This document shows, one piece after another, positions 56,632-64,000 of a stretch of DNA of 64,000 nucleotides. Source of the stretch: Candidatus Nitrosoglobus terrae. GTDB lineage: Bacteria; Pseudomonadota; Gammaproteobacteria; Nitrosococcales; Nitrosococcaceae. The stretch covers positions 62,001 through 126,000 of the forward strand of contig NZ_AP014836.1 of NCBI RefSeq assembly GCF_002356115.1. Direction: 5' to 3'. Each line of letters opens with the position of its first letter. Positions within the stretch are counted from its first letter, which is position 1. The notes beneath the pieces were generated by a model, which made no database searches, had not been told where the DNA came from, and saw nothing but the letters and a program-made list of their open reading frames with translations. Both the position numbers and the translations under genes were made by a program.

Positions 56632-57420
56632 ATGGAGCGCTTGCAAAAAGTATTAGCGCGAGGAGGATTAGGTTCTCGCCGGGAAATTGAGACATGGATT
56701 AAGGCAGGTCGAATTCGGATTAATGGTACCTCAGCTCAGCTAGGTGATAAAGTTTCGATGACGGATCGAATTACTATTGATGGTCGGCCTATATCTCCTA
56801 AGCGATTACAATTTTCTCCTTCTTCTCAAGTCATTTTATACCATAAACCTACGGGTGAGATTTGTAGCCGTAAAGATCCTCAAGGTCGTCCTACTGTTTT
56901 TCAGTCACTACCGCGCCCCCAGCAGGGTCGGTGGATAAGTATTGGTCGCTTGGATATCAATACTTCGGGTCTGTTATTGTTTACTACCGAAGGTGAGATT
57001 GCCCACTGTTTAATGCATCCCTCTGCTCAAATAGAGCGAGAATATGCGGTTCGGGTTTTAGGAACGGTACAAGAATCTGCCCTTCAGCGTTTACAAGCAG
57101 GTGTACAGTTAGAAGATGGTTTAGCACGCTTTGAGCATATTTTGGATGCAGGTGGCGAAGGGGCTAATCACTGGTATCATGTTAAGCTCCGAGAGGGGAG
57201 AAAACGGGAAATTCGCCGACTTTGGGAATCTCAGGGTGCCCAAGTGAGTCGGCTAATACGTATTCGTTTTGGGCCGATTAGGTTACCGCCAAGATTACGG
57301 GCTGGCCGCTGGCATTTTTTGGAGTCATCCGAATTAAAAGCATTATTAGAAGTAGCTGGGATAGCACACCAACCTGTTACTAAACTGCAACCAATAGTAG
57401 GTAGACGAGTAAGGAGCTGA
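56632..57420 (+). CDS. rluB: 23S rRNA pseudouridine synthase RluB
   Basis: 262 residues from ATG 56632 (MERLQKVLARGGLGSRR); a TTG 6 bp upstream is possible. The N-terminal S4 RNA-binding domain is followed by the RsuA-type catalytic domain with GRLDINTSGLLLFTTEGEI, where the Asp is the nucleophile, and REGRKREIRRLWE. It isomerises U2605 of 23S rRNA in E. coli. The scpA-scpB-rluB order is widely conserved. It converges on the next gene with 25 bp between stops. Confidence 0.95.
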   Translation: MERLQKVLARGGLGSRREIETWIKAGRIRINGTSAQLGDKVSMTDRITIDGRPISPKRLQFSPSSQVILYHKPTGEICSRKDPQGRPTVFQSLPRPQQGRWISIGRLDINTSGLLLFTTEGEIAHCLMHPSAQIEREYAVRVLGTVQESALQRLQAGVQLEDGLARFEHILDAGGEGANHWYHVKLREGRKREIRRLWESQGAQVSRLIRIRFGPIRLPPRLRAGRWHFLESSELKALLEVAGIAHQPVTKLQPIVGRRVRS

Positions 57421-57445
57421 AATTGAGATTATTAGTTTTTGAAGA

Positions 57446-58306
57446 TTAATGCTTTGGAATAAGACCCCGTTGGGATCGCCGTGAAGTACGCCATGCGATC
57501 CAAAGCTTACGTAGCGGGGTTAAGGTAGTTTGTCGCTGTAGTAATAAATAGCCATCTTCTTCAATAGCATCTAAAACACTTAGGCAAAGGGCAGCCTGAA
57601 TCAGGCCGGCACGTTGTGAGTAGTAATTGTGTTTGTTAAGTAGGGTTAAGGCGTTGTGAAGGTAATGGCGGATTTGGCTTGCATAATGAGCGAATAAGGC
57701 GGAGAGGTTTTGGATATTATTGTTTCCGGCCAGAAGATCTTCTATAGAAATGCTGAGGGAATCTAATGTATCTTGAGATAAATAAACACGACCTCTATCA
57801 GCATCTTGGCGTACATTACGCAGGATATGAGTTAATTGTAGGGCAATACCTAACTGCTCGGCGTATTTTCGCGTCTTTTGATCTTGGTAGCCATAAATTT
57901 TAGCCGCCATTGCGCTGATAGTCCCAGCGATTTGATAACAATAAAGAACAAGATTTTCAAAAGTTGGATAGGTAAATTGCTCTAGATTACGGGTCACTCC
58001 TTCAATAACCTTAAGAAACAACTCTTGGGGTAGATTATAGATGCTGATAGGATAAGCTAAAGATTGAGTTATAGGATGTTTAGGATGGCCCGCAAATAAC
58101 CGGGAGATTTCCTCTTGCCACCATTGAAGCTTAGTTTCAGCAATAATAATCTCTGGGCATTCAATTACAATATCACTAATTTCTTTTTGATATGCATAAA
58201 GGGCAGTGACCGCTTGTTTTTGGTGCTCAGGCAGAAATAAAAGACTGTAGTAAAGACTAGTTCCAGGCTGAGCTACTTTGCTTTGGCAATACTCTACTGG
58301 ATTCAT
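57446..58306 (-). CDS. Squalene/phytoene synthase family protein with degenerate active-site motifs
   Basis: 286 residues matching the HpnD/CrtB-type fold along the whole length: YCQSKVAQPGTSLYYSLLFLP at the start, TKLQWWQEEI, then IALQLTHILRNVRQD and RGRVYLSQD. Both aspartate motifs that bind the Mg-diphosphate are altered. The first, usually DDVVDE, is SDIVIE at residues 44-49. In the second, usually D-x-x-E-D, Asn164 and Gln167 replace acidic residues and only Asp168 remains. It may therefore be a non-catalytic member, like NDUFAF6-type assembly factors. No hopanoid genes lie nearby. Confidence 0.85.
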   Translation of the reverse strand: MNPVEYCQSKVAQPGTSLYYSLLFLPEHQKQAVTALYAYQKEISDIVIECPEIIIAETKLQWWQEEISRLFAGHPKHPITQSLAYPISIYNLPQELFLKVIEGVTRNLEQFTYPTFENLVLYCYQIAGTISAMAAKIYGYQDQKTRKYAEQLGIALQLTHILRNVRQDADRGRVYLSQDTLDSLSISIEDLLAGNNNIQNLSALFAHYASQIRHYLHNALTLLNKHNYYSQRAGLIQAALCLSVLDAIEEDGYLLLQRQTTLTPLRKLWIAWRTSRRSQRGLIPKH

Positions 58307-58320
58307 TGTAGTAGTAGTAC

Positions 58321-58635
58321 TTAAATCCGTAAGCGAACAACCGGACGGCCATTGATTAGGTGCTCGCTGATAATTTCATCAATGTCTTTATGGTTGGTAT
58401 AGCTATACCAAATTCCTTCTGGGTAGACGACTATGGCGGGTCCTTGAGCGCATCGATTAAGGCATCCTGCAATATTAATGCGTACTTGATGGTTTTTTGC
58501 TAATCCCAGTGCTTTAATTTTTTCCTTAGCATAACTTCGAAATGCTGAGGAGTTATGATCTTGACAACAGGGGCGGCCGTTATCTCGCTGATTGGTGCAA
58601 AAAAATACATGATAACGATAGTAAGACTCGTTCAT
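58321..58635 (-). CDS. Thioredoxin-like 2Fe-2S ferredoxin
   Basis: 104 residues from ATG 58635 (MNESYYRYHVFFCTNQR). The frame is open upstream, but that part overlaps erpA; ATG 58659 is an alternative. The cluster cysteines follow the thioredoxin-fold ferredoxin pattern: Cys13 with Cys23/24 in the first half, then AGCLNRCAQGPAIVVYPEG (Cys58 and Cys62). It is probably a small soluble electron carrier. It lies 41 bp after erpA, whose product helps make Fe-S proteins. Confidence 0.88.
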   Translation of the reverse strand: MNESYYRYHVFFCTNQRDNGRPCCQDHNSSAFRSYAKEKIKALGLAKNHQVRINIAGCLNRCAQGPAIVVYPEGIWYSYTNHKDIDEIISEHLINGRPVVRLRI

Positions 58636-58676
58636 AGATAATGATCTTGAAATAGACATGTAGAGATAGAGAGCGT

Positions 58677-59027
58677 TTAAGCAGAGAAGGATGATCCACA
58701 GCCACAAGTGGTTGTAGCGTTAGGGTTTCTAATCACAAACTCAGATCCTTCTACACTTTCAGTATAATCAATTTCTGCTCCTATTAGATACTGATAGCTC
58801 GTGGGATCGATGAGCAAGGTAACCCCCTGTTTTTCTACCTGAGTATCATCTTCATTAAGAGTGTCGTCAAAGGTAAAACCATATTGAAAGCCTGAGCATC
58901 CACCCCCGCTAATAAATACACGTAGCATCAAATTTTTATTACCTTCTTCTTCAATAAGTTCTTTAACTTTAGTAGCGGCGGCATCAGTGAATGTTAATAA
59001 AACTGGTGTAGTATCAATTGTGTTCAT
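58677..59027 (-). CDS. erpA: Iron-sulfur cluster insertion protein ErpA
   Basis: 116-residue A-type carrier that delivers Fe-S clusters to target proteins. The three conserved cysteines are in [15 protein letters not shown] and the C-terminal [25 protein letters not shown] in the middle is typical of ErpA rather than IscA. It forms a minus-strand group with bactofilin and argC upstream and the ferredoxin downstream, an order seen in other gammaproteobacteria. Confidence 0.96.
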   Translation of the reverse strand: MNTIDTTPVLLTFTDAAATKVKELIEEEGNKNLMLRVFISGGGCSGFQYGFTFDDTLNEDDTQVEKQGVTLLIDPTSYQYLIGAEIDYTESVEGSEFVIRNPNATTTCGCGSSFSA

Positions 59028-59102
59028 AGTCGTATTATCCTTAAAATTTAAGCGATTGATTTAAATCTGAAATTTATTAAAAAATTTGTTTTCTTTAACA
59101 AT

Positions 59103-59525
59103 TTACTTAAAAGAAGTAGTTTCGACCCCTAATTTATTAGTTAATGCTAACTTAGGAACGGGCTTATCCTCTATAGTGATAAAATTTCCATTAACTTTAG
59201 CCCCTACCGCCATTTCGATCAGGTGATAATAAACATCCCCGTGGACTTGCGCCTGATTTGCAAGTTCAAGGCGCTTAGTAGCATGGACATCACCCGTTAC
59301 AGAGCCACTAAGAATAATATAGGGGACTTTAACTTGTCCTTCAATGATTCCACTTTCACTCACAGTAAGTAATGAATTCTCTTCCTCTGCTACAATATTC
59401 CCTTTTACGTATCCTTCTACTCGCAGTCCTCCACTAAAAGTAATACCTCCTTCAATGCGAGTATCTTGCCCAATGAGGGTATTAAGCTTAATACTGTGTT
59501 CATATTTTTTGGGACGCCAAAACAT
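59103..59525 (-). CDS. Bactofilin
   Basis: 140-residue polymer-forming cytoskeletal protein (DUF583). The beta-helix core has repeated short strands with glycine turns: LIGQDTRIEGGITFSGGLRVEGYVKGNI, then SGIIEGQVKVPYIILSGSVTGDV. Short, charged and proline-containing tails flank the core. There is no membrane segment. Bactofilins form filaments that organise cell shape or wall enzymes. It is clustered with the DUF6776 coiled-coil membrane protein, a possible partner. Confidence 0.93.
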   Translation of the reverse strand: MFWRPKKYEHSIKLNTLIGQDTRIEGGITFSGGLRVEGYVKGNIVAEEENSLLTVSESGIIEGQVKVPYIILSGSVTGDVHATKRLELANQAQVHGDVYYHLIEMAVGAKVNGNFITIEDKPVPKLALTNKLGVETTSFK

Positions 59526-59579
59526 TTTAAACCCTCCTCATTAAGAATAATTCATTTTTAACTGTAATTAAGACAATTA

Positions 59580-60302
59580 TTAATTTTTTATCGAGGCCCA
59601 ATTAAAAGTTTTTTCTGCTAATTTAGAAGAACTTTCGTTAGGATATAAGGTAATTTTAACTTGAGTTGGTTTGAAATTATTTGGTAGCAATAACTCACCT
59701 TCAAGAATTTGAAAGTATTTAAATTTAAAGTTAATGGCGTTAGCTTTAGAAAGGCTGTCAAGATTAAATTGTGCAGATCTTCCATTTAACACGCCGTAAA
59801 TTACGAGCTGTGCTTGGCCTTGGGTGAGCTGGGCTGTTTTACGGCCTTGAGTAAGTACGAGATGGTAATGAAATAATCTCGCTGTTACTGTCTTACTGAT
59901 GCTGAAATCCTGAATATGGAACCCTTGATCCTCAAGGGACTTAATTAATCCTTTATAAGCGGAAAGCTGACGATTAAGCTCATAAATTTTGTTCTGTAAA
60001 GCTTCTAAATCAGTACTTAGATCCATACGGGCGTGCTGCTCTATCTTTAGCTCCCGCTGGGTTTGAGCCAAGGATTTTCGTAGACGAGCATTTTCCTGAT
60101 CTAAATAAGAAATCTTTTCTTGAGCGCTAAGATGAGCTGGTGAGGAAGAGGTATCGGCTATTAAGTCTAGCGATGCGGAAATTAAATGAGGAAGAAACCA
60201 GCCTATGGTTCCACTGGCCACTATTAAGAGGGCACTCAAGATCCATATACGCCAAGGGCGATGTTCTGTGATAATAAAGCGAGGGTCTGCGCGTTTTGCC
60301 AT
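59580..60302 (-). CDS. DUF6776-like membrane coiled-coil protein
   Basis: 240 residues: a short cytoplasmic N-terminus, one membrane helix (IWILSALLIVASGTIGWF), a periplasmic coiled coil of about 60 residues (SAQEKISYLDQENARLRKSL to IYELNRQLSAYKGL), and a C-terminal beta-rich domain with RLFHYHLVLTQGRKTAQLTQGQ. This layout and position between argC and bactofilin match proteins annotated DUF6776. Function unknown, possibly envelope organisation with bactofilin. Confidence 0.82.
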   Translation of the reverse strand: MAKRADPRFIITEHRPWRIWILSALLIVASGTIGWFLPHLISASLDLIADTSSSPAHLSAQEKISYLDQENARLRKSLAQTQRELKIEQHARMDLSTDLEALQNKIYELNRQLSAYKGLIKSLEDQGFHIQDFSISKTVTARLFHYHLVLTQGRKTAQLTQGQAQLVIYGVLNGRSAQFNLDSLSKANAINFKFKYFQILEGELLLPNNFKPTQVKITLYPNESSSKLAEKTFNWASIKN

Positions 60303-60344
60303 TTTTACTTATAGGCGTTTATTTAGGAAATAAGTAAACTGAGA

Positions 60345-61379
60345 TTATGGAATAATAGCAATATCATTGAGGCCAGATGTTTCTTTTAAGTTAAACATAA
60401 GATTCATGTTCTGTATTGCTTGGCCAGAGGCTCCCCTGACTAAATTGTCAGTAACCGAAAGTATTACAATAGTATTATCCTCGACTGAGGGGCGATGGAT
60501 AGCAAGGCGGCACATATTAGTGCCTCGGACACTGCGAGTTTCTGGGTGGCTTTTAGGGGGAAGTACATCAACAAACGGACTCTTTGCATAGCGCTGCTCA
60601 TAAAGGGATTGAAGATCGATCTCTTTCTGGAGCTGGGCGTATAAGGTGGCATGGATTCCGCGAATCATAGGGGTGAGGTGAGGCACAAAGGTTAAATGTA
60701 TGGCAGATTTACTAATTCGACTAAGCCCTTGGACAATTTCTGGATGATGTCGATGACCACTCACGCTATAGGCTTTAAAGTTTTCACTGGCCTCGCATAG
60801 TAGAGTGGCTATAGCCGCTTTACGACCGGCTCCGCTTACCCCTGATTTAGCATCGGCAATAAGGTGATTTGGATCGACTAATCCTTGCTCTAGCAGTGGT
60901 AAAAACCCTAATTGGACAGTGGTAGGATAACACCCTGGGCAGGCTATTAGCTGAGCTTGGCGAATGGCTTCTCGGTTAATTTCAGGTAAACCATAAACTG
61001 CTTCAGTTAATAGATTAGGAGCAGTGTGAGGATGGCCGTACCAGCGTTCCCATACCGTTGGATCAGAGAGGCGAAAATCAGCAGATAAATCAATGACTCG
61101 GGTATTTCGTGCAATTAACTCTGGCACCATTTCCATGGCTACGCCGTGAGGGGTAGCGAAAAGAACAACATCACATTCTTGGGCTAACTGAGCTAGATTA
61201 GGTTTAATAAATTGTAGATTGACATGACCTCGAAGATTTGGAAAGAGATCACTCACTGCAGTGCCGGCTTTAGTACGTGAGGTAATAGCTACAATTTCAA
61301 CATTGGGATGATTGGAAAGTAAGCGGAGTAATTCAATCCCTGTATATCCTGTTCCGCCAATAACTCCCACTTTAATCAT
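60345..61379 (-). CDS. argC: N-acetyl-gamma-glutamyl-phosphate reductase
   Basis: Third step of arginine synthesis: NADPH reduction of the ArgB product. 344 residues. The Rossmann motif [17 protein letters not shown] is at the N-terminus, the catalytic cysteine lies in [10 protein letters not shown] near residue 150, and the active-site His is in the [14 protein letters not shown] region. It is well conserved along its length. It is the first gene of the minus-strand group argC-DUF6776-bactofilin-erpA-ferredoxin. Confidence 0.97.
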   Translation of the reverse strand: MIKVGVIGGTGYTGIELLRLLSNHPNVEIVAITSRTKAGTAVSDLFPNLRGHVNLQFIKPNLAQLAQECDVVLFATPHGVAMEMVPELIARNTRVIDLSADFRLSDPTVWERWYGHPHTAPNLLTEAVYGLPEINREAIRQAQLIACPGCYPTTVQLGFLPLLEQGLVDPNHLIADAKSGVSGAGRKAAIATLLCEASENFKAYSVSGHRHHPEIVQGLSRISKSAIHLTFVPHLTPMIRGIHATLYAQLQKEIDLQSLYEQRYAKSPFVDVLPPKSHPETRSVRGTNMCRLAIHRPSVEDNTIVILSVTDNLVRGASGQAIQNMNLMFNLKETSGLNDIAIIP

Positions 61380-61644
61380 GATTTTATCCTTAATCCTAAG
61401 AAATTACAGTTAATAATAGAGAGCTTATAGGCAGAGTAAAAGCATTGTTAAAGATAAATTAATAAGCCGTATAATTTAACTTGGTCGTATAGCATGATAC
61501 GTAAAATAATACCCCATGCCCGCCTAAAAAATAAGAAGGATTGCGTTAGAGAAGAGTGTCTACTATTTCGTCGGCTAGGGTTGAAAGATTATTCAGATTA
61601 ACCTAATGCTAGAATTAAGCTAAGTAAAATTTTTTAAAAATAAA

Positions 61645-63216
61645 TTAATGGCGAAAATGCCGTACTCCAGTGAAAATCATAGCAATGTTATGTTCATTAG
61701 CTGCTGCAATTACCTCATGGTCTCGCCTAGATCCACCAGGCTGAATAATAGCACTGACACCCATTTCTGCTGCTGTATCTAAACCATCTCGAAAAGGAAA
61801 AAAAGCATCTGAGGCTAACACTGCACCTGAGACTAAAAATCCTGCCTCTTTAGCTTTAAGTCCTGCAATTTGGCTACTCATGACCCGGCTTGTTTGTCCA
61901 GCACCAATACCTATTGTTTGCTCATTTTTAGCATAGACAATAGCGTTGGATTTGACAAATTTCACTACTCGCCAAGCAAATAAGAGATCTTTAGCTTCTT
62001 GAGAAGTCGGTGATCGCGTTGTAACTGCCTGCGGTAGTTCTGAAGGTGCTAATCTTTGATCCTGTTCTTGAATTAATAAACCCCCGGCAACTCGTTTATA
62101 GTCCAAATTAGGTATTGGCTGGGATGGCCATTCACCACAAGTTAGCACCCGTATATTGGGCTTAGCCGCTAATACGGCTTGAGCGGTTATGTCTATTGTT
62201 GGGGTAATAATAACTTCAGCAAATTGGCGTTCAATGATAATTTTTGCTGTCAATGCATCTAATGGGCAGTTAAAGGCAATAATACCGCCAAAAGCTGAAA
62301 TAGGATCAGCACTATACGCCCGTTCGTAAGCTTCTTCGAGGGATTTTCCGATGGCTACCCCGCAAGGATTGGCGTGCTTGACTATAACGCAGGTAGGCGT
62401 GTTGGGAAATGATTTAACACACTCTAAAGCGGCATCGGTATCAGCTATGTTATTAAAAGAAAGATCCTTGCCTTGTAATTGCTGAGCCGCAGCAACAGTT
62501 CCCTTCTGAGGGGTATGATCTACATAGAATGCAGCTTGTTGATGAGGGTTTTCGCCATATCGTAATTCCTGTTTTTTAATACATTGAATACTATAGTCGT
62601 GCGGAAAATTTATTTTTTTATCTTTTAAAGAGAGTTTTTCTAGATAATTAGCAATAACTGTGTCATAAGCTGCAGTATGCTTAAAGCTTTTAACTGCAAG
62701 CTCAAAGCGAGTAGCAGGTGAAATAAATCCATTGTTTATTTTTATCTCAGCGAGGATAAGTTCGTAATCAGTTGGATCAGTTACCACCACGACAGATTCA
62801 TAATTTTTAGCGGCTGCTCGTAGTAGCGCTGGCCCACCAATATCAATATTCTCAATGATAGTGGGCAGGCTAGACTTTGGGTTTGCTATTGTTTGTTCAA
62901 ACGGATAGAGATTAACAACAACTAGATCAATAGGTTTGATACCATATTCAGCCATAATAGGGGCATCAGCCTCTCTCCGCCCTAGAATACCTCCGTGAAT
63001 CTTAGGGTGAAGACTTTTGATACGCCCTCCCATCATTTCTGGGAATTGGGTATAGTCTGATACCTCTATCACCTTAATATGATGTTCTTGAAGTAATGCA
63101 GCAGTACCTCCGGTAGATAGTATTTCAACGCCATAGGTCGTTTGCAGCTGACGTGCAAATTCTGTCACTTTGCTCTTATCGGAAACGCTAATAAGCGCAC
63201 GTTTTATAGATTCCAT
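61645..63216 (-). CDS. purH: Bifunctional AICAR formyltransferase / IMP cyclohydrolase
   Basis: 523 residues catalysing the last two steps of IMP synthesis. The N-terminal IMP cyclohydrolase domain (MGS-like fold) has [17 protein letters not shown] and STGGTAALL. The larger C-terminal formyltransferase domain has the catalytic Lys-His of [23 protein letters not shown], and the C-terminal [14 protein letters not shown]. The upstream gene on the same strand is fis, a less common neighbour than purD but usual where fis sits between prmA and purH. Confidence 0.97.
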   Translation of the reverse strand: MESIKRALISVSDKSKVTEFARQLQTTYGVEILSTGGTAALLQEHHIKVIEVSDYTQFPEMMGGRIKSLHPKIHGGILGRREADAPIMAEYGIKPIDLVVVNLYPFEQTIANPKSSLPTIIENIDIGGPALLRAAAKNYESVVVVTDPTDYELILAEIKINNGFISPATRFELAVKSFKHTAAYDTVIANYLEKLSLKDKKINFPHDYSIQCIKKQELRYGENPHQQAAFYVDHTPQKGTVAAAQQLQGKDLSFNNIADTDAALECVKSFPNTPTCVIVKHANPCGVAIGKSLEEAYERAYSADPISAFGGIIAFNCPLDALTAKIIIERQFAEVIITPTIDITAQAVLAAKPNIRVLTCGEWPSQPIPNLDYKRVAGGLLIQEQDQRLAPSELPQAVTTRSPTSQEAKDLLFAWRVVKFVKSNAIVYAKNEQTIGIGAGQTSRVMSSQIAGLKAKEAGFLVSGAVLASDAFFPFRDGLDTAAEMGVSAIIQPGGSRRDHEVIAAANEHNIAMIFTGVRHFRH

Positions 63217-63296
63217 AAATTTCCTTAGCGGTACCTTAAGTTTCAGGTAAATTAGCGACGACGAGGTTAACTTCTAGATAATGTTTTAAGATTATA

Positions 63297-63593
63297 TTAA
63301 TTAATTGAGCTAATATTATACTGCTTTAGCTTTTTACGAAGAGTACTACGGTTCATACCAAGAAACTTAGCAGCTTTTGTTTGATTACCGCCAGCGTATT
63401 TTAATGTGATCTCTAGTAATGGAGGTTCTATCTCCCTAATTACAATCCCGTAGAGGTCATTGGGATTATGTCCATCAAGGTGTTCAAAATACTCATTTAA
63501 CATCTGTCTAAGGCATTCTTTAATGGATGAGTGTTGCTGTTCTTCATTGAAGCTAGTTTTATAGGATTCAATCTGGGTAAGTTTGTTACTCAT
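63297..63593 (-). CDS. fis: Nucleoid-associated regulator Fis
   Basis: 98 residues from ATG 63593 (MSNKLTQIE), the same length as E. coli Fis; the frame is open to a TTG ten codons upstream. The C-terminal helix-turn-helix is GGNQTKAAKFLGMNRSTLRKKLKQYNI, nearly the family consensus. It acts in the nucleoid on rRNA promoters, recombination and DNA topology. In enterics fis follows dusB; here it lies next to prmA with purH downstream. Confidence 0.95.
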   Translation of the reverse strand: MSNKLTQIESYKTSFNEEQQHSSIKECLRQMLNEYFEHLDGHNPNDLYGIVIREIEPPLLEITLKYAGGNQTKAAKFLGMNRSTLRKKLKQYNISSIN

Positions 63594-63756
63594 GAAACTA
63601 TTATCACTCTTAGCTTGTAACAAGGATTATTAATTCGTATTTTAATAGAAAATTGGGAAATTCGATTTCACATTGAAAGGAGTTATTTGAGGGCTAGCCA
63701 TAATACTCCCAACAATAAATTAGAAAAAGATTTTAACCATAGATTAACAATATTTA

Positions 63757-64000
63757 TTAATGACGATGGCCGATAAGTAATCCCCAATTTTCCTTGATCA
63801 TTGGGGTCTCAAAGATAAACCAATTGCTATAAACTTCAATAAGTTGTGGGATTTGATCCTGAGTAATACCTGACAAAGCGAGATAACCACTAGAGCAAAC
63901 TAATTTAGCGAAATGAGGGGCTAGCTCTAATAAGGGGTTTGCCAGAATATTAGATATCAAAAAATCAATTTTTATTGCTGTTAACTCAGAGGGTAATAAG
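63757..64000 (-). CDS. prmA: Ribosomal protein L11 methyltransferase, 3' part only
   Basis: The last 80 or so codons of a minus-strand gene that runs off the right edge; the frame is open to base 64000. ISNILANPLLELAPHFAKLV followed by SGYLALSGI and the final ENWGLLIGHR match the C-terminal end of PrmA, whose catalytic fold contains the conserved NILANPL motif. PrmA trimethylates ribosomal protein L11. It precedes fis by about 163 bp, consistent with the prmA-(dusB)-fis order. Confidence 0.92.
   Translation of the reverse strand, partial: LLPSELTAIKIDFLISNILANPLLELAPHFAKLVCSSGYLALSGITQDQIPQLIEVYSNWFIFETPMIKENWGLLIGHRH

Overview
This window is bacterial chromosome. Gene content and order point to an AT-rich gammaproteobacterium: algC-argB with pyrE nearby, pilT divergent from yggS-proC-yggT-yggU, yebC-ruvCAB-ybgC-tolQRAB-pal-cpoB-queE-queC-tRNA-Lys, argC next to bactofilin and erpA, and prmA-fis-purH. 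A quinol-type nitric oxide reductase, a formate/nitrite channel and a squalene/phytoene-synthase-family protein would fit a Chromatiales relative such as the Nitrosococcus group. That placement is inference: no ammonia-oxidation gene or rRNA is present. Nearly all of the window is single-copy core genome. I see no prophage, insertion sequence, CRISPR array or rRNA operon.

Layout. 1-3.7 kb: algC (cut at the left edge), argB, a TSUP permease and pyrE. 3.8-6.7 kb: a stand-alone HsdR-N-like nuclease-fold protein, a Sel1-repeat protein and an AmpG-like permease. 6.7-10.3 kb: yggU-yggT-proC-yggS facing pilT. 10.6-14.9 kb: an MBOAT acyltransferase/SGNH protein pair, an unrecognised exported protein and a DUF6164 protein. 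14.9-17.8 kb: an EamA permease, a broken RcnR/FrmR-type metal-sensor gene, a second EamA permease with a histidine-rich tail, and a GDT1-type Mn/Ca transporter. The His-tail permease and GDT1 genes are clearly richer in G+C than their surroundings and look imported. 18-23.7 kb: a Na+/H+ antiporter, a DUF4163/DUF3298-like protein, copZ-copA with a candidate CueR-type promoter, and a second Sel1 protein. 23.8-37.5 kb: a long co-directional run, glnE, ilvE, yebC, ruvCAB, the Tol-Pal operon, queE, queC and tRNA-Lys(UUU). 37.9-45.6 kb: a fatty-acid desaturase and a complete yejABEF-type peptide importer with unusually long permeases. 45.9-51.5 kb: an RRM protein, a secF with no secD beside it, an FNT channel and qNOR. 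51.9-57.4 kb: serS, an M50 protease, trpS, scpA-scpB and rluB. 57.4-64 kb (minus strand): a squalene/phytoene-synthase-like protein with degenerate aspartate motifs, a 2Fe-2S ferredoxin, erpA, bactofilin, a DUF6776 protein, argC, purH, fis and prmA (cut at the right edge).

The most interesting item is at 15.9-17.2 kb. A metal-sensor repressor gene is frameshifted and has lost ligand residues. A matching operator-like element (four-base inverted arms around a G-tract) survives just upstream of the histidine-tailed permease that the sensor presumably once controlled. Also worth attention are the degenerate squalene-synthase-fold protein, the enlarged Yej permeases with a membrane-tethered binding protein, a perfect 17-bp hairpin at 37.8 kb, in-frame tandem repeats in tolA and in a Sel1 gene, and palindromes around the FNT/qNOR pair. 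I did not find a clear multi-gene system of a wholly new kind.
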